A stretch of DNA of 64,000 nucleotides, taken from the NCBI GenBank assembly GCA_025210735.1, contig JAOARD010000042.1:1-64000 (forward strand), read 5' to 3'. The position numbers and the translations under genes were made by a program. The notes beneath the pieces are model-generated. The model made no database searches, was not told the origin of the DNA, and saw only the letters and a list, made by a program, of their open reading frames with translations. Below, piece by piece: positions 16,756 through 29,521 of the stretch (the stretch's first letter is position 1; the number at the start of each line of letters is the position of its first letter). This stretch comes from Bacteroidales bacterium. GTDB taxonomy: Bacteria; Bacteroidota; Bacteroidia; Bacteroidales; UBA6680.

Positions 16756-18939
16756 TTACTTAATATCTACAATTCTTATCTCCGTTCTTCTGTTCTCCTG
16801 ATGCAGACTCTCCGGGCATTTCACCCCATTCTTACAATGGTTTTTAATCTTAGACTCTCCATATCCTTTAGCTTTAACCCTGCTTTTATCTATACCATTC
16901 TGAATAAGATATCTAACTGCTGATTCAGCACGTTTCTGAGATAAATATTGATTATACTTAGATTTACCTCTAGAGTCTGTATGTGATCCCAACTCTATCA
17001 CAATCTGCTTGTTATCCTTAAGGAACTTAACCAGATTATCTAACTCTTTAGCAGCATCAGGTCTGATATCTGATTTTCCTAAATCATAATATATATTTGG
17101 TATCTCAACAACGGCATTCAACTCAATCTTATCCAGCTTAAGATTATACATCTTATTAACATCTATTATTCCCGGTTTTCTTCCTTTTGTGGTTACATCT
17201 AAACGTTTTGTAAAAAAATCTGATTTTTCAAACTGAACTACATAATCAGTCTCTGCAACCAATCTCCATAAGAAATCACCATTATTATCTGTTATCGTAT
17301 CGTATACAGCCATATCATCTGTAAATAGAGTAACCTTTACACCTGCAAAAGGATTAGTTATGCTATCAAGAAAAACAATTCCTTTAAGCATATACCTATC
17401 TTCTCTTGTTAAGAATATATCTTTATATAGAGTATCCCTGACATCCTCAGGAAAACTATATAACTCCCTATAAGTTCTGTAGCCATCTTTATCAACCTTA
17501 ATATTAAAATCAGAACCCGGAATTGCATCATAAGCAATCCTCCCTTCTGAAGCAATTGTATCAATAGAGACGTCACTTCCCTTAATCTTCAGATCTGCGA
17601 ATACAATTGGTGAGCTATCCTTCTTATCAAATATTCTGACAATCATAAGTTGAGGAAATATAAGAGGCATTGGAAACTCAACATTATATACATCATCGTC
17701 ACCTGTTCCTCCTTGTCTGTTTGACGCCATATAACCACTTTTTGCATCTTCTTTGAGAAAAAAAGCAAAATCATCCCGCTCTGAATTTATAGGCACACCC
17801 ATATTTATAATCTTTCCGAAACCATCCTTGTAAGGTGTTGCACAAAAGATATCAAGCCCTCCTATTCCAACATGTCCACGTGAAGAGAAAAACAACCTAC
17901 CCTGTTTGTCATAGAAAGGAAACATCTCATCATCAGGTGTATTAATAACATCTCCCAAATTTACAGGTTCTCCCCAACCTGTCTCAGTTCTGTCAGAATA
18001 GTATATATCAGTTCCTCCGAAACCTCCTGGTCTGTTAGACACAAAGTATAGCCTTTTTCCATCAGCAGTAATTGAGGGATGCCCACAAGAGAATTCTTCG
18101 CTATTAAATGGCAGCAGCACTATTTCATGCCAGTCATCCCCACTTTTCTTTGCCGAAAATATTTGTAAATAACTCACCTTCTCAACATCTGAATCACCTT
18201 TCGTAAACTTCTCACTATTACGTGTAAAAAACATCTCATCCTGATCTGTTGAGAAACATACCGGACCTTCATGAAATCTACTGTTTATATTTTCGCTAAA
18301 CTGCCTGAGCATTAAAGTTCCAAACCCCTCTTTTACACTATACAGGTCTAAAAATGGTTGATTCTTCCAGTTATATTTTCTCTGTTCAAATTCTGCATAT
18401 GCCCTCGATGAAGCAAATACAATACCTCCTCCATAATCAACGGCACCAAAATCTGAATTCTCGGTATTAAATACTGCTTCTGACACTGATCCTCTTCCGG
18501 TATTCAATATTGTATTTATCACAGGTAATGTATTCAGGAGTTGTTGCTTTGATCTGTCTGCATGAACCATCTCAGAATATCTGTTCATCAAACTATCTGC
18601 CCGTTCATACTGCGACAGCTCTTTTAGCACCATAGCATACTGATATACATCTTCAGAGGTTGCTTTAGACATATCTGTACAAAGTCTCTTATACCATAGG
18701 GCTGCATCCTCCATATTTCCGACCTTCTGATTTGATATTGCCAATCGTTGTAAAACCAAAGAGTCTTGTTGTCCGCTATCATATAAAAACTGATACTGAT
18801 CTATTGCTTTAAGATAAGAGAGGCTAATAAAGCTAATATTAGCCTTGGTTCTTTTTCTTTCCATGCTCTTATTACTTTGTGCGTTAAGGGGAAAGAAGAG
18901 TGTAATTAGTAATAAACAGAGTAGTAGTTTTCGTGCCAT
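16756..18939 (-). CDS. Second TPR-PD40-OmpA envelope protein in a T9SS substrate operon
   Basis: The 727-residue protein has a signal peptide (MARKLLLCLLLITLFFPLNAQ), TPR-like helices (~30-150), a PD40 propeller (~155-440; blocks such as HPSITADGKRLYFVSNRPGGFGGTDIYY), two beta-sandwich segments of the CNA-B/carboxypeptidase-regulatory type (~450-600), and an OmpA domain (IELGSHTDSRGKSKYNQYLSQKRAESAVRYLI, ending QENRRTEIRIVDI). It starts 12 bases after the PorP/SprF gene. With the giant type B substrate it makes a substrate-SprF-OmpA operon, so it probably anchors or supports presentation of that protein at the cell surface (inference). It shares its architecture with the protein at 10881-12887. 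Confidence 0.9.
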   Translation of the reverse strand: MARKLLLCLLLITLFFPLNAQSNKSMERKRTKANISFISLSYLKAIDQYQFLYDSGQQDSLVLQRLAISNQKVGNMEDAALWYKRLCTDMSKATSEDVYQYAMVLKELSQYERADSLMNRYSEMVHADRSKQQLLNTLPVINTILNTGRGSVSEAVFNTENSDFGAVDYGGGIVFASSRAYAEFEQRKYNWKNQPFLDLYSVKEGFGTLMLRQFSENINSRFHEGPVCFSTDQDEMFFTRNSEKFTKGDSDVEKVSYLQIFSAKKSGDDWHEIVLLPFNSEEFSCGHPSITADGKRLYFVSNRPGGFGGTDIYYSDRTETGWGEPVNLGDVINTPDDEMFPFYDKQGRLFFSSRGHVGIGGLDIFCATPYKDGFGKIINMGVPINSERDDFAFFLKEDAKSGYMASNRQGGTGDDDVYNVEFPMPLIFPQLMIVRIFDKKDSSPIVFADLKIKGSDVSIDTIASEGRIAYDAIPGSDFNIKVDKDGYRTYRELYSFPEDVRDTLYKDIFLTREDRYMLKGIVFLDSITNPFAGVKVTLFTDDMAVYDTITDNNGDFLWRLVAETDYVVQFEKSDFFTKRLDVTTKGRKPGIIDVNKMYNLKLDKIELNAVVEIPNIYYDLGKSDIRPDAAKELDNLVKFLKDNKQIVIELGSHTDSRGKSKYNQYLSQKRAESAVRYLIQNGIDKSRVKAKGYGESKIKNHCKNGVKCPESLHQENRRTEIRIVDIK

Positions 18940-18951
18940 AAATATATTTTT

Positions 18952-19908
18952 TTAAAAATATCTGGGAGACATTATTTTCTTATTTTTCTTAGTTCTGTTA
19001 GTTTCAAAGTCAAAACTTATCATTATTTCATGCGAGCCAGCATTATAACTTCTCAGCTTAGATACTGGTAGATCATACGAATAACCGATAGAAAGGTTAT
19101 TCGACATTCTGTATTGCAATAAAGCTCCAACTGAATCATCCACTCTATACATTAAACCAAACCAAAACATTTCATTATAAAGAATATTCGCATTTATGTC
19201 TACTGACAGAGGTGATCCTGCAACAACTTTAGCTAATATTGACGGTTTAAGTTTAAACATATCATTTAGTTTAAATACATATCCTGATATCAGGAAATAG
19301 TGTCTTCGTTCTTTTTGAAAAACAGAAAGATTTTGAAGGTCTTCTCCAGATATCTCTGTTTCAAATAATTTGGGTATTGATAATCCAATATAATACTTTT
19401 GACTGAAATAGTAAACCCCTATTCCAACATTCGGTAAAAATCTTCTTACGGTGTTTGATGAAAAACTTTGATCACTATCATCTACAAGGTTAAGTTCCGT
19501 AAGCCCTAACGTATAATTATTAATCCCTCCTTTTAATCCTAAAGAGAGTCTTGAATTTTCTGTTATTCTAAATCTATAGGCATAATTAATATTAAAATAT
19601 GCACTTTTTACCGGTCCTACAACATCATAAGTAAATGAAGCTCCAATACCAATTTTATCACTATAAAAAGGCGAGTGTATTGCCATTGTTTGACTTGATG
19701 GCGCTCCGTCAAAACCTACCCACTGGCTTCTTGACAAAAGGTATACACTTATCGCATCTCTTGAACCAGCATATCCCGGATTAATATTAAGTGTATTAAA
19801 CATGTACTGTGTATACATTGGCTCCTGTTGAGCTTCAATCCTCGTGTTTATCAACATTAGTGTTAATAGTGATAAAACAAATATTCTCTGTATATAAAAA
19901 GTTTTCAT
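18952..19908 (-). CDS. PorP/SprF-family T9SS outer-membrane protein (partner of the giant protein)
   Basis: The 318-residue protein has a signal peptide and the PorP/SprF start of the mature chain, QQEPMYTQYMFNTLNINPGYAGSRDAISVYLLSRSQWVGFDGAPSSQ (shown here only as a marker of the family's first 45 residues), followed by barrel strands and the SIGYSYDLPVSKL block near the end. SprF-type proteins are needed for export or surface attachment of type B (CHU_C) sorting-domain proteins such as SprB in Flavobacterium johnsoniae. It lies 70 bases downstream of the 3093-residue type B substrate and is closely similar to the copy at 29522-30469. Confidence 0.93.
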   Translation of the reverse strand: MKTFYIQRIFVLSLLTLMLINTRIEAQQEPMYTQYMFNTLNINPGYAGSRDAISVYLLSRSQWVGFDGAPSSQTMAIHSPFYSDKIGIGASFTYDVVGPVKSAYFNINYAYRFRITENSRLSLGLKGGINNYTLGLTELNLVDDSDQSFSSNTVRRFLPNVGIGVYYFSQKYYIGLSIPKLFETEISGEDLQNLSVFQKERRHYFLISGYVFKLNDMFKLKPSILAKVVAGSPLSVDINANILYNEMFWFGLMYRVDDSVGALLQYRMSNNLSIGYSYDLPVSKLRSYNAGSHEIMISFDFETNRTKKNKKIMSPRYF

Positions 19909-19978
19909 AGCTCTAAGTTTTTATTCTGACGATTTAACAAATTAGATGCAGAGCCATTTTTCAGGCTCTGCACAGATA

Positions 19979-22900
19979 TTATTTATTCATATATACATAC
20001 CCTTTGATTACCTCTCCGGTATCCTTTATAGTAAGTACATAATAGTATGTTCCGTTTGGCAACTGTTCTCCCAATGATAATTTAACGTTTGCATAACCAT
20101 CCCACTTATTATTGTAATTATCATCACTGTAAACAATGCTTCCCCATCTGTTAAAGATTACTATCTCTAATCTTTCATACTTATCAAGTCCTACAATTGT
20201 AAAGAAGTCATTTACGCCATCACCGTTTGGCGAGAATCCGTCTGGTATTTCCCTATCTGTATCACAAGAATCTGTATCCAGGCTATTTATGTTACCATCA
20301 TTATCACAATCTCCGTTTCCTTCATCACGATCAGTTAAACCATCGCCATCAGAATCGTCATCCAGATAATTAGGTGTTCCATCCTCATCCATATCTTCAT
20401 CACCCTCTTCAGAATCAGATATTCCATCGCCATCTGAATCAAGGTCTAAATAATCAGGTATTCCATCTTTATCTGAATCTCCATCTCCTTCAGTTTTATC
20501 TGGTATACCATCACCATCTGAATCAGGGTCAAGAAAATCAGGTGTTCCATCTCCATCAGAATCTTCGGTTCCTTCATCCTCATCTTTCATTCCGTCACCA
20601 TCTGAGTCAAGGTCAAGATAATTAGGTGTTCCATCATTATCCGCATCATCATCACCCTCTTCTCTATCTGGTATTCCATCGTTATCAGAATCCAGATCCA
20701 GATAGTTAGGAGTTCCATCATCATCTGAATCAATATCACCCTCCTCTTCATCAGTTATGTCATCACCATCTGAATCTGTATCAAGGAAATTTGGTAATCC
20801 ATCATTATCACTATCATCAGTTCCTTCGTCTTCATCTTGCATTCCATCGCCATCTGAGTCAAGGTCAAGGAAATTTGGTGTTCCGTCACTATCTTCATCA
20901 TTATCTCCCTCTTCTTCATCTGAAATACCATCTCCGTCAGAATCAACATCCAGATAATTAGGTGCTCCATCACCATCATTATCGCTATCTCCTTCTGTTT
21001 TATCCTTTATTCCATCTGAATCGGAATCTGAGTCAATATAGTTTGGTGTTCCATCTGAATCAAAATCAGAATCTGTCTCGTCTTTATCAGGAATTCCATC
21101 ACCATCTGAATCTTTATCAAGGAAGTTCGGTGTTCCATCTTTATCTGTATCTATATCTCCCTCTTCACTATCAGTTATTCCATCACCATCTGAATCTATA
21201 TCCAGATAGTTTGGTATGCCATCACTATCTTCATCTGATGTTCCCTCTGTTTCATCTGGTATTCCATCACCATCAGAGTCTTTATCAAGGTAATTTGGTA
21301 TACCATCTTCATCAATATCTGTAATTCCCTCTTCGCTATCAGGAATTCCATCATTATCAGAATCAAGATCCTTATAGTTTGGTATAGAATCACCATCACT
21401 ATCTATATTACCTTCATCTTTATCTGAGATTCCATCATTATCAGAATCAAGATCTCTATAATCTGAGATTCCATCTTTATCTGTATCTTCAATAGTTTCG
21501 TCTATATCAGGTATTCCATCCTCATCAGAGTCCAGATCTTTGTAATCCGGCTTTCCATCACCATCAGTATCTTCTCTACCTTCATCCTTATCAGGAATAT
21601 TATCATTGTCAGAATCTAAATCACGATAATCTGGTAATCCGTCACTATCGGTATCAGTAATGCCCTCTTCTTCATCTGCTATTCCATCGCCATCAGTGTC
21701 GATATCAAGATAGTTAGGAGCACCATCAGAATCTATATCTCCTGTACCCTCTTCTTCATCTGCTATTCCATCACTATCTGAGTCAAGATCTTTATAATTT
21801 GGAATTCCATCATTATCAAAATCGATATTCTTCTCTTCCTCATCTGTTATACCATCATTATCTGAGTCAGTATCTTTATAATTTGGAATTCCATCACCAT
21901 CTGTATCAATTGCTCCTTCTGTATTGTCATCAATTCCATCATTATCAGAATCCGGATCCAGATAGTTTGGCTCTCCATCATTATCTATATCATCTGCTCC
22001 CTCTTCGCTATCAGGTATGCTATCATTATCTGAATCTAAATCCAGATAATCAGGTTTAGAATCAGAGTCGTTATCATTCTCTCCTTCTAATTCATCAGAT
22101 AGTCCATCATCATCTGAGTCAAGATCCAGGTAATTTGGATTATTATCACCATCAAAGTCAGTTTCTCCTTCAGTTGAATCTGATATTCCATCGCCATCAG
22201 AATCTTCATCTAAACAGTTAGGTTTCCCATCATCATCAAAATCAGTAACTCCCTCTGTTTCATCTTTAATACCATCACCATCAGAGTCCAGATCCAGATA
22301 ATTAGGTTTTCCATCGCCATCAAAATCAGTTTCTCCTTCAGTAGCGTCAGGTATTTTATCACCATCTGAATCTAAATCAAGATAGTTTGGTTTTCCATCG
22401 CCATCAAAATCAGATACACCTTCTGTTTCATCATCAATACCATCGCCATCTGAGTCAGTATCCTTATAATTTGATGTTCCGTCATTATCTTCGTCATCTA
22501 ATCCCTCTGTATTATCAGGTATTCCATCACCATCTGAATCTGTATCAATATAACTAGGGATATTATCACCATCAACATCATCAGTTCCTTCATCTTCATC
22601 AGGGATTTCATCTCCATCTGAATCTAAATCAAGATAATCAGGTTGATTATCAGAATCCGTATCTATCTCTCCTTCTGTTGAATCAGGTATGGTATCATCA
22701 TCAGAATCAAGATCCAGATAATTTGGAGTTCCATCATTATCAAAGTCTTTTGATGTCTCATTACTATCAGGAATCTCATCTCCATCAGAATCTAGATCAA
22801 GATAGTTAGGTTTTCCATCACCATCATTATCATTAGTACCCTCTTCTGAATCCGTGATCTTATCGCCATCAGAATCTGTATCTTTATAGTCAGGCTTACC

Positions 22901-25900
22901 ATCTGAATCTGAATCATCAACACCTTCAGTTCTATCCGGTATATCATCGCCATCTGAATCTGTATCATTATAGTTTGGCTTGCCATCATTATCTATATCG
23001 TCAGTACCCTCATCCTGATCAGATATTCCATCTCCGTCTGTATCATTAACAGACATCATATTGATATTTATAACGTTGACATCATCAGGATTTATTCCGT
23101 CATATACAGGATCTGAACTATTTGCAATTTCTGTAAGAATATGATATAGTTTATCTTCATCAAACTTATTATCATTTACTCCAATAACTGTAACTGTTAC
23201 ACCTGTTTCCCAATCATCAACACCTATTGTTACATCAGATATATTCAACACTCCCTCATCTGTATTATCAGATTTAAGTGCTATATTTACATTAGCTAAT
23301 GGTTTTGTACTCAAACTTATTCTAAAAGTTGCTGATGTTCCATCTTCTTTTGTATCATTACTAATTTCAGACACTACAATTCCCGCAATATCATTATCTA
23401 TATTAGTAACTTTTACACGCTTACTCTTCTGTTCTCTATATTTAGCATCTGCACTTTCAGATGAGCTGATTAACATATCAAACTCTTTATCGCCATCATC
23501 TATTAACTCATCAACAGATTTTACATTTACTATCTGCTCACTATTCCAATTGAATTGTGTAAATGTTAAGCTTGTTTTGTCCGGTTTTGCCTCAGAAGGC
23601 ATTAACGATTCAATATTTATAACCACATTACCAACTGGCTCTGTTGATAGTTTAACAGAATATGAATCAGTAGTCTCCCCTTCTTCTTTTACAACCAGTT
23701 CCTGCTTTGAAATAATAATCATAGCCTCATCATTATCAATGGTTGTAACCTGAATTACTGGTGATTCTACTGTTGTATAGTTAGAATCAAGTGTTGTGAT
23801 TTTGGTTTGCAGATCAAAATCAATATCCCCATCATCAACAGAATCATCTTTAGCTTTAAATACCACTGATTGTTTGATATTCCAGTTGTCCGGTGTAAAG
23901 GTTATACTTGATGTTTGAAGGTCTCCTTCATCCTCATTTCCATTTTCAAACGTAAGAACTACATTATCAGTCGGTCTTGAGCTCAAAGATATTTCAACAC
24001 GTCCCTCTTTTTCACCTTCTTCTTCAACTACTATTGACGTTTTATCTAATACTATTCCGGATTCGTCATTATCAAGATTATCTGCTGATACTGTAATGTT
24101 TTCAAGTACCTTGTACTTCTTATCTTCAGATGTTGAAGGATCATTCACTATCTTAAAGTTTATTGTTCCATCAATATCAGAATCATCCACACCTTTGAGT
24201 CTTACCTGTTGTGGTCTGTTCCAGTTCTTTGCAGTAAATACTATCTTCTTATTCAGTATATTTCCCTCTGTAGCATCATCTGCTTCTATTGCTATATTTA
24301 CTTTTAATTGTGGCTCGGTAGCAAGTACAACTGTATATATTGCTTCTGTACCTGACTCTGAAACCTGCAAATACTCTTTTGATACTATTATTTCTGCCTC
24401 GTCATTATCAATACAAACACCTTTTACCTTTGAGTTTTCCAGTTTTTTATACTCTGCATCAATACTCTTCTTCGGATCTATAATAATATCAAACTCTTGA
24501 TTATCATCATCTATATTATCGTTTACACCAATAATATTAACACGTTGATTCTGATTCCAGTTATTCGCATCAAATATATATTCAGATACAAGTATATCTC
24601 CTTCTGATCTATCAATAACACTAATTGTTAACACAACCTCTTTCTCCGGTTCTGATGAAAGTTTAATATCAAAGAAATCCTGATTACCGGTCTCTTTAAC
24701 TGATATTATATCTTTTGATATAATAACACCTGCAATATCATTGTCAATTGCTGTTCCTGAAACCTCTGTCTTCTCTAATTCAGAGTACTTATCATCATCT
24801 GATGATGTGCTTAAATCGATTCTAAACCCTTGAGTTTTATCAACAATCATATCATCAACACCCACAACTGGTATTGCTTTAGGCACGTTCCAATCATCAG
24901 GTGTATATGTAAGTGTTTTAACTGTTGTTGTAGCCTCAGATTCATCAGACACGGTAATACTAACTGTAACATCATTATCTGGTTTTGATGCAAGTTTTAC
25001 AGTAAACTGATCTGTTAATCCTGTCTCGCTAACTTTAACATTATCTTTTGATAATATTAATCCGGCAGTATCATTATCACCACATACTCCGGAAATATTA
25101 ACAGGCTGCATAACCTTATAGTATGGATCTGAACTCTCTTCTGATTTTAGTATAATATCAACACTCTTATCATCATCATCAATATCTTCATCAACACCTA
25201 TAATATTAATAACCTGTGCAATATTCCAATCTTCAGGTGTAAATGTAATTTTACTTTCAGACACAGATATCTCATTATTATCAGATACATTTACTGATAT
25301 AATAACATCTTCTGTTGGAGCTGATTTTAGTTTTATTGATATTTGGTCTGTTGTACCATCTTCATCAACAATAAATGAATTTTCAGACATTATTAACCCA
25401 GGAACATCATCATCTATATTGGTTGCTCTGACAATACGCTCAGGAAGTTTATTATAGTTTTTATCACTGCTTTGCGAAGGATTTACAAAAACATTAAACA
25501 ACTGATTCCCATCTACAATATTATCATCAGCACCTTCTATAACAACTGTCTGATATTTATCCCAATTGTTCGGGGTAAATTCAAGTGTTTTTTTCTGAGC
25601 ATTACCTTCTGTATCGTCTGATAGAGTTACAGTTATTCTCACAATATCATTAGGTTGTGATATTAACTTCACTTCAAATGTATCTGTATCTCCTGTTTCT
25701 GATACGGTTATACTTTTTTTAGACACCTGAATCCCTGCAATATCATTATCCTGATTTATAACAGTTATATCCTCTGTATCAATTTCCTTATACTTTAAAT
25801 CCTTACTGTTTTGGGAACCCAGAGTTGCTACAAACTCAATATCTCCATCAATACTAAAGTCATCAACACCTTTTATGTCTATGTTTACAAACTCATTCCA

Positions 25901-28900
25901 GTTATCTTTCGTAAACACAATCTCTTTAGTCTGGATCTCACCTTCTGACAGATCTGAAGACAATACTGATATTATAACATCAGCCTCAGGTTCTGTTCTC
26001 AGCTTAACTTTTACAGATGAAACTGTTTTATCTTCAGATATAATAATATTGTTTTGAGAAAGGATTATACCAACTTCATCATCATCAATATTAACAACAT
26101 CAACGTATGATAACGGAAGTGTTTTATAAATTTTATCAACACTTTCTGATAAATCTATTGACACTTTAAAATCCTTATCATCATCATCAATAAAATCATC
26201 AACTCCGGTTACTGTAATAATCTTACCAGTATTCCAGTTTGTTGAATTGAATATAATTGATTCCGGATTTACCTCTCCTTCAGCAATATCTGAGGATTCA
26301 AATTTAACAACAACGTCATTAACGGGTTGACTATTAAGTTTAACTACAAATGTTGATATTGTCCCATTTTCTGCAACCTCTACTACGCTTTCAGATACGT
26401 CTAATCCGAAATTATCATTATCTGTATTTACACCTACAACTAATATCTGAGGTAGTAGTTTATATTTGGTATCGGTACTCTTCTCAGGATTTAAATTGAT
26501 ATTAAAGTTTTTGTCACCATCATCTATAAGTTCATCAACACCAACTATTTTAACTGGCTGCGGAACGTTCCAGTTTTCGTTATTAAATACCAATGCTGAA
26601 TATTCTGCGATGGCTTCAGCTGGATTATCTATAGAGATCTCTATTGTAACATTTCCCTGAGGTTGAGAACTAAGCTTCACTGTAAAAATATCAAACTCCT
26701 CTTCCTCACTTACCAATACAGTGTTTTTTGATAATAAAACACCAGCTTCGTCATTATCTATATCATCTGCAAGAATATCTGCCGGATCAATACCTGCGTA
26801 TTTATCATCTTCAGATACAGCTTCTGATATTATTATATTTACCTTCTGATTACCATCGTCTATATAATCATCTTTAGAGCTAACATTTACAATTTGAGGT
26901 ATATTCCAGTTTTCAGAAGAGAAAACCAACGGAACATTTTCAACCTTAACCTGATTAATATCAGCGCTACTTATATTTATAGTTACATCTGAGTTTGGTT
27001 GAGAAGTAAGAACAACTGTAAAACTGTCTTTTTTTCCACTCTCTTCTACAACAACAGTCTCTTTAGAAACAATTATTCCAGCATCATCATCGTCTGCTAT
27101 TGTAACATTTATTATGTTATTATCTCCTTTTTTAGCATTTTCAAGACTTGCTACTGAAATCTCTATCACTTCATCATCCTCATCAATAAGGTCTGATACA
27201 GAAGTTATTGTAATAACAGATTTTGTTTCTCCTTTAGGTATAGATATTACCTTTTTTGTAGAACTAAAATCTGTTTCTAATGCTGTTCCTGTAAAGGTAA
27301 GGTTAACTATAACGTCTTCTACTGCCGGATAGCTGAGTTCAGCTGAAATTACAGCAGTACCATCTGTTTCTGTTATACTCTCTTTGTCAACAGATATGTT
27401 TACAACAGGGTAATCTGAAAAACCAAAATCAACATTTGCATGCATTACACCCTTTGTTAACATTGGAACTGACAGATCGTTACTAGATGTAAGTATTGAA
27501 GTCCCTGATAGTTCAACTCTTGCAATATATTCCTTACCTACCTCCGGCAAAAATCTATATTCACCCAAAGAGTTTGTTGTAACCGAGTAAGCTTCTTGTT
27601 CAACTGGTTGTACAATACCATCTTTATTATCATCAATAAATAACTTAACGGTATAATCTTTAAGACCTCCTTCTCCAGCATCACGCTTTCCATTACGGTT
27701 TATATCGTTAAATACAATACCATCAATTGCACCCGGTACGTAAACCTCGCAATCTACCATTGGTGGAAAAAAACTGTAATTATCAAAGCGTCCTACTTTA
27801 TAAGAGTCCCAGTAGGTATTTATTGAGTTTATGTTACCATAGTTTATATCATCCCAATAGTGAGAAGGTGCAGTTACTCCGTTTAACTCCACTCTATTCA
27901 AACCGGTTCCTATACTTCCGTTTGTAATATTAGTATCGTCCCAATATACTTTAACCTGAAATGGTGTTGGTGTTTTAGGTCTTATTGTTTTTGGTATAAA
28001 ACCAGTTCTCAAATATTCAACATCATACATAGGAAAATGAAATGTTGCCTGAACAAATTCAAACGATGTCCTTACTTCTGACTCTTCATTTACAACATTA
28101 CCAAACCCATCAAGACCATTCCAAGGTATGTCTCTGATAAATGGGGCTGTTTCGCCCTCACGAGGTTCTACCAGACCTATCAGTAATACATCACGTGTGT
28201 TAGGGTCATACTTATCGTTACCATCAAAATCAATAATTACCTCAACACGTCCTTTCTTATCAACACTAACTTTAAAGAAGTAGTTACCTCTACACCCAAA
28301 TAGTTTAGGGTATTCATTACCATACAATACTTCACCAAAATCAGCTGAAGGAAAACTTTTTTCGTCTGGTTCATTAAGAAAGATCTTATACTCAGGAGAT
28401 AATTTTTTTTCACCCTGAACAGATCTTCTGTTTATACTAAAATTATCTGTTTTAGCTGTTCCTGACGAGTTAAAAGCCAGATTAAATGACGCTCCGTAAA
28501 ATCCGGAATTTCTAAAATTTATCTCAGCAACATAACCTCCTTTTTCATCATAATCTTCGCAATAACCATAAACCTTTCCATTAAATGGTCTGTCAAACCA
28601 TCCACCCCACTCGTATGCCGGAGTTGATATTGCCCACATTTTTGAGAAAAGGCGTCCATCTATTGCTTTGTTTCCCTTTCCTACAGTTATATCAAAGTAC
28701 TCTATATAAATTGAATTGCTATTATATTCAGAGGCACTTGTACTAAACTCAATATAATAATCACCAGCTGCTAAACCTGCTGGATTAAAAACCCAGGCAC
28801 TGTATCCTCCTCCTTTTAAAGCCGAAGGACCTCTTTTTGCCTTATCGTAAGAATCTATATTACCATCGCCAATAAGTTGTCCGGCAGAGGAACCTCTTAC

Positions 28901-29260
28901 CGGATAAACAATATTACCTGACGGATCAAGTATTCTAAAATAAGCATCTATAGGTTCTCCATTCAACGGATAGTGACTTCCACTTACCGGACGACTAAAT
29001 CCTATATAAACTTTTTCCTGAGATGGTTCTGCTATATTAATATAAAGGCGTTGATGGTCTTGACTACCATACTTAGCAAAGTAACCATAATCCCCACTAT
29101 TAATAATAAGCAATGCCCTGTCTGAGGAAGACGGACATAACTCTTTTGTCCCCTCTGAGTAGGACACTTCATAAAAAGTCAGGAACAGAGCAAACAATAC
29201 AAAGAATCTGATTCTTCCTAATCTACTCCTTAATGCACAGTTAGAGTAAAAATTATCCAT
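19979..29260 (-). CDS. Giant T9SS type B surface protein (3093 residues) with Calx-beta and TSP3 repeats
   Basis: Domains in order: signal peptide (1 to ~36); a large N-terminal region (~37-500) shared with the 1163-residue paralog; an SdrD-B-like domain (~510-600; [19 protein letters not shown]); a first Calx-beta domain (~620-715); 12 further Calx-beta-like repeats of about 112 residues, each with an N/D-N/D-W motif and most ending in DND; 33 acidic repeats of 28 residues (TSP3/calcium-binding type); and a C-terminal type B sorting domain (~3000-3093; [16 protein letters not shown] ... FNRWGSIVY). This is the layout of SprB-like adhesins exported by T9SS and moved or displayed on the surface. 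Calcium binding by the Asp loops is expected from the family. It is followed by its SprF partner and a TPR-PD40-OmpA gene. No frameshift is seen in more than 9 kb. Confidence 0.95.
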   Translation of the reverse strand: MDNFYSNCALRSRLGRIRFFVLFALFLTFYEVSYSEGTKELCPSSSDRALLIINSGDYGYFAKYGSQDHQRLYINIAEPSQEKVYIGFSRPVSGSHYPLNGEPIDAYFRILDPSGNIVYPVRGSSAGQLIGDGNIDSYDKAKRGPSALKGGGYSAWVFNPAGLAAGDYYIEFSTSASEYNSNSIYIEYFDITVGKGNKAIDGRLFSKMWAISTPAYEWGGWFDRPFNGKVYGYCEDYDEKGGYVAEINFRNSGFYGASFNLAFNSSGTAKTDNFSINRRSVQGEKKLSPEYKIFLNEPDEKSFPSADFGEVLYGNEYPKLFGCRGNYFFKVSVDKKGRVEVIIDFDGNDKYDPNTRDVLLIGLVEPREGETAPFIRDIPWNGLDGFGNVVNEESEVRTSFEFVQATFHFPMYDVEYLRTGFIPKTIRPKTPTPFQVKVYWDDTNITNGSIGTGLNRVELNGVTAPSHYWDDINYGNINSINTYWDSYKVGRFDNYSFFPPMVDCEVYVPGAIDGIVFNDINRNGKRDAGEGGLKDYTVKLFIDDNKDGIVQPVEQEAYSVTTNSLGEYRFLPEVGKEYIARVELSGTSILTSSNDLSVPMLTKGVMHANVDFGFSDYPVVNISVDKESITETDGTAVISAELSYPAVEDVIVNLTFTGTALETDFSSTKKVISIPKGETKSVITITSVSDLIDEDDEVIEISVASLENAKKGDNNIINVTIADDDDAGIIVSKETVVVEESGKKDSFTVVLTSQPNSDVTINISSADINQVKVENVPLVFSSENWNIPQIVNVSSKDDYIDDGNQKVNIIISEAVSEDDKYAGIDPADILADDIDNDEAGVLLSKNTVLVSEEEEFDIFTVKLSSQPQGNVTIEISIDNPAEAIAEYSALVFNNENWNVPQPVKIVGVDELIDDGDKNFNINLNPEKSTDTKYKLLPQILVVGVNTDNDNFGLDVSESVVEVAENGTISTFVVKLNSQPVNDVVVKFESSDIAEGEVNPESIIFNSTNWNTGKIITVTGVDDFIDDDDKDFKVSIDLSESVDKIYKTLPLSYVDVVNIDDDEVGIILSQNNIIISEDKTVSSVKVKLRTEPEADVIISVLSSDLSEGEIQTKEIVFTKDNWNEFVNIDIKGVDDFSIDGDIEFVATLGSQNSKDLKYKEIDTEDITVINQDNDIAGIQVSKKSITVSETGDTDTFEVKLISQPNDIVRITVTLSDDTEGNAQKKTLEFTPNNWDKYQTVVIEGADDNIVDGNQLFNVFVNPSQSSDKNYNKLPERIVRATNIDDDVPGLIMSENSFIVDEDGTTDQISIKLKSAPTEDVIISVNVSDNNEISVSESKITFTPEDWNIAQVINIIGVDEDIDDDDKSVDIILKSEESSDPYYKVMQPVNISGVCGDNDTAGLILSKDNVKVSETGLTDQFTVKLASKPDNDVTVSITVSDESEATTTVKTLTYTPDDWNVPKAIPVVGVDDMIVDKTQGFRIDLSTSSDDDKYSELEKTEVSGTAIDNDIAGVIISKDIISVKETGNQDFFDIKLSSEPEKEVVLTISVIDRSEGDILVSEYIFDANNWNQNQRVNIIGVNDNIDDDNQEFDIIIDPKKSIDAEYKKLENSKVKGVCIDNDEAEIIVSKEYLQVSESGTEAIYTVVLATEPQLKVNIAIEADDATEGNILNKKIVFTAKNWNRPQQVRLKGVDDSDIDGTINFKIVNDPSTSEDKKYKVLENITVSADNLDNDESGIVLDKTSIVVEEEGEKEGRVEISLSSRPTDNVVLTFENGNEDEGDLQTSSITFTPDNWNIKQSVVFKAKDDSVDDGDIDFDLQTKITTLDSNYTTVESPVIQVTTIDNDEAMIIISKQELVVKEEGETTDSYSVKLSTEPVGNVVINIESLMPSEAKPDKTSLTFTQFNWNSEQIVNVKSVDELIDDGDKEFDMLISSSESADAKYREQKSKRVKVTNIDNDIAGIVVSEISNDTKEDGTSATFRISLSTKPLANVNIALKSDNTDEGVLNISDVTIGVDDWETGVTVTVIGVNDNKFDEDKLYHILTEIANSSDPVYDGINPDDVNVININMMSVNDTDGDGISDQDEGTDDIDNDGKPNYNDTDSDGDDIPDRTEGVDDSDSDGKPDYKDTDSDGDKITDSEEGTNDNDGDGKPNYLDLDSDGDEIPDSNETSKDFDNDGTPNYLDLDSDDDTIPDSTEGEIDTDSDNQPDYLDLDSDGDEIPDEDEGTDDVDGDNIPSYIDTDSDGDGIPDNTEGLDDEDNDGTSNYKDTDSDGDGIDDETEGVSDFDGDGKPNYLDLDSDGDKIPDATEGETDFDGDGKPNYLDLDSDGDGIKDETEGVTDFDDDGKPNCLDEDSDGDGISDSTEGETDFDGDNNPNYLDLDSDDDGLSDELEGENDNDSDSKPDYLDLDSDNDSIPDSEEGADDIDNDGEPNYLDPDSDNDGIDDNTEGAIDTDGDGIPNYKDTDSDNDGITDEEEKNIDFDNDGIPNYKDLDSDSDGIADEEEGTGDIDSDGAPNYLDIDTDGDGIADEEEGITDTDSDGLPDYRDLDSDNDNIPDKDEGREDTDGDGKPDYKDLDSDEDGIPDIDETIEDTDKDGISDYRDLDSDNDGISDKDEGNIDSDGDSIPNYKDLDSDNDGIPDSEEGITDIDEDGIPNYLDKDSDGDGIPDETEGTSDEDSDGIPNYLDIDSDGDGITDSEEGDIDTDKDGTPNFLDKDSDGDGIPDKDETDSDFDSDGTPNYIDSDSDSDGIKDKTEGDSDNDGDGAPNYLDVDSDGDGISDEEEGDNDEDSDGTPNFLDLDSDGDGMQDEDEGTDDSDNDGLPNFLDTDSDGDDITDEEEGDIDSDDDGTPNYLDLDSDNDGIPDREEGDDDADNDGTPNYLDLDSDGDGMKDEDEGTEDSDGDGTPDFLDPDSDGDGIPDKTEGDGDSDKDGIPDYLDLDSDGDGISDSEEGDEDMDEDGTPNYLDDDSDGDGLTDRDEGNGDCDNDGNINSLDTDSCDTDREIPDGFSPNGDGVNDFFTIVGLDKYERLEIVIFNRWGSIVYSDDNYNNKWDGYANVKLSLGEQLPNGTYYYVLTIKDTGEVIKGYVYMNK
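20267..23038 (-). repeat. 33 tandem 84-bp coding repeats (28-residue TSP3-like units)
   Basis: Inside the giant gene, 2772 bases encode exactly 33 consecutive units of 28 residues with consensus [28 protein letters not shown] and no length variation. The count from the protein and the DNA length (33 x 84) agree. Units are similar but not identical, with roughly 8-10 acidic residues each; unit 10 has a Cys in place of the Tyr. Confidence 0.93.
23060..27082 (-). repeat. 12 tandem Calx-beta-like repeats of about 112 residues
   Basis: A 4023-base block of the giant gene encodes 12 diverged copies averaging 112 residues. Each has the pattern GxxxSxxxxxVxExG...F.VkLxSxP...V.I...S, then F..[ND][ND]W[ND] in the middle, GVDDxIDDGD, and YK.L...V..INIDND at the end. 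Conservation is at protein level; the DNA is diverged. Confidence 0.88.
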
Positions 29261-29521
29261 AACAAATCTATTAAATTACACCTGGGGATTTACTTTGGCT
29301 CCCTAACTGATTTACGACTTGCTATGAATTAGAATATCTATTTAATGATTAACATATTTACGAAATATAACACTATTCACAACCTATTTAACAACCTTAA
29401 ATATTGATTATAAAATATTTAACCAACACAAAAACATGTTAAATTTTCTGTTTATATGAAAAATCTATTTACATGAATAGCTAAATATTATCTGTTAATG
29501 GTGATTCATATCACTTTTATT

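Noticed and set aside
20267..23038. Regular 84-bp repeats resembling a CRISPR or satellite array, with open frames on the plus strand
   Set aside because: The regularity comes from 28-residue protein repeats in the minus-strand gene, units differ in sequence, and there are no constant repeats with unique spacers. Plus-strand frames here (for example 20136-21324) are antisense shadows made of Leu/Pro/Ser/His-rich low-complexity peptides.
29263..29270. Exact TAnnTTTG (minus strand TAGATTTG) just upstream of the giant gene
   Set aside because: It lies 3 bases before the ATG, so a transcript starting from it would lack the start codon; probably a chance match in AT-rich DNA.
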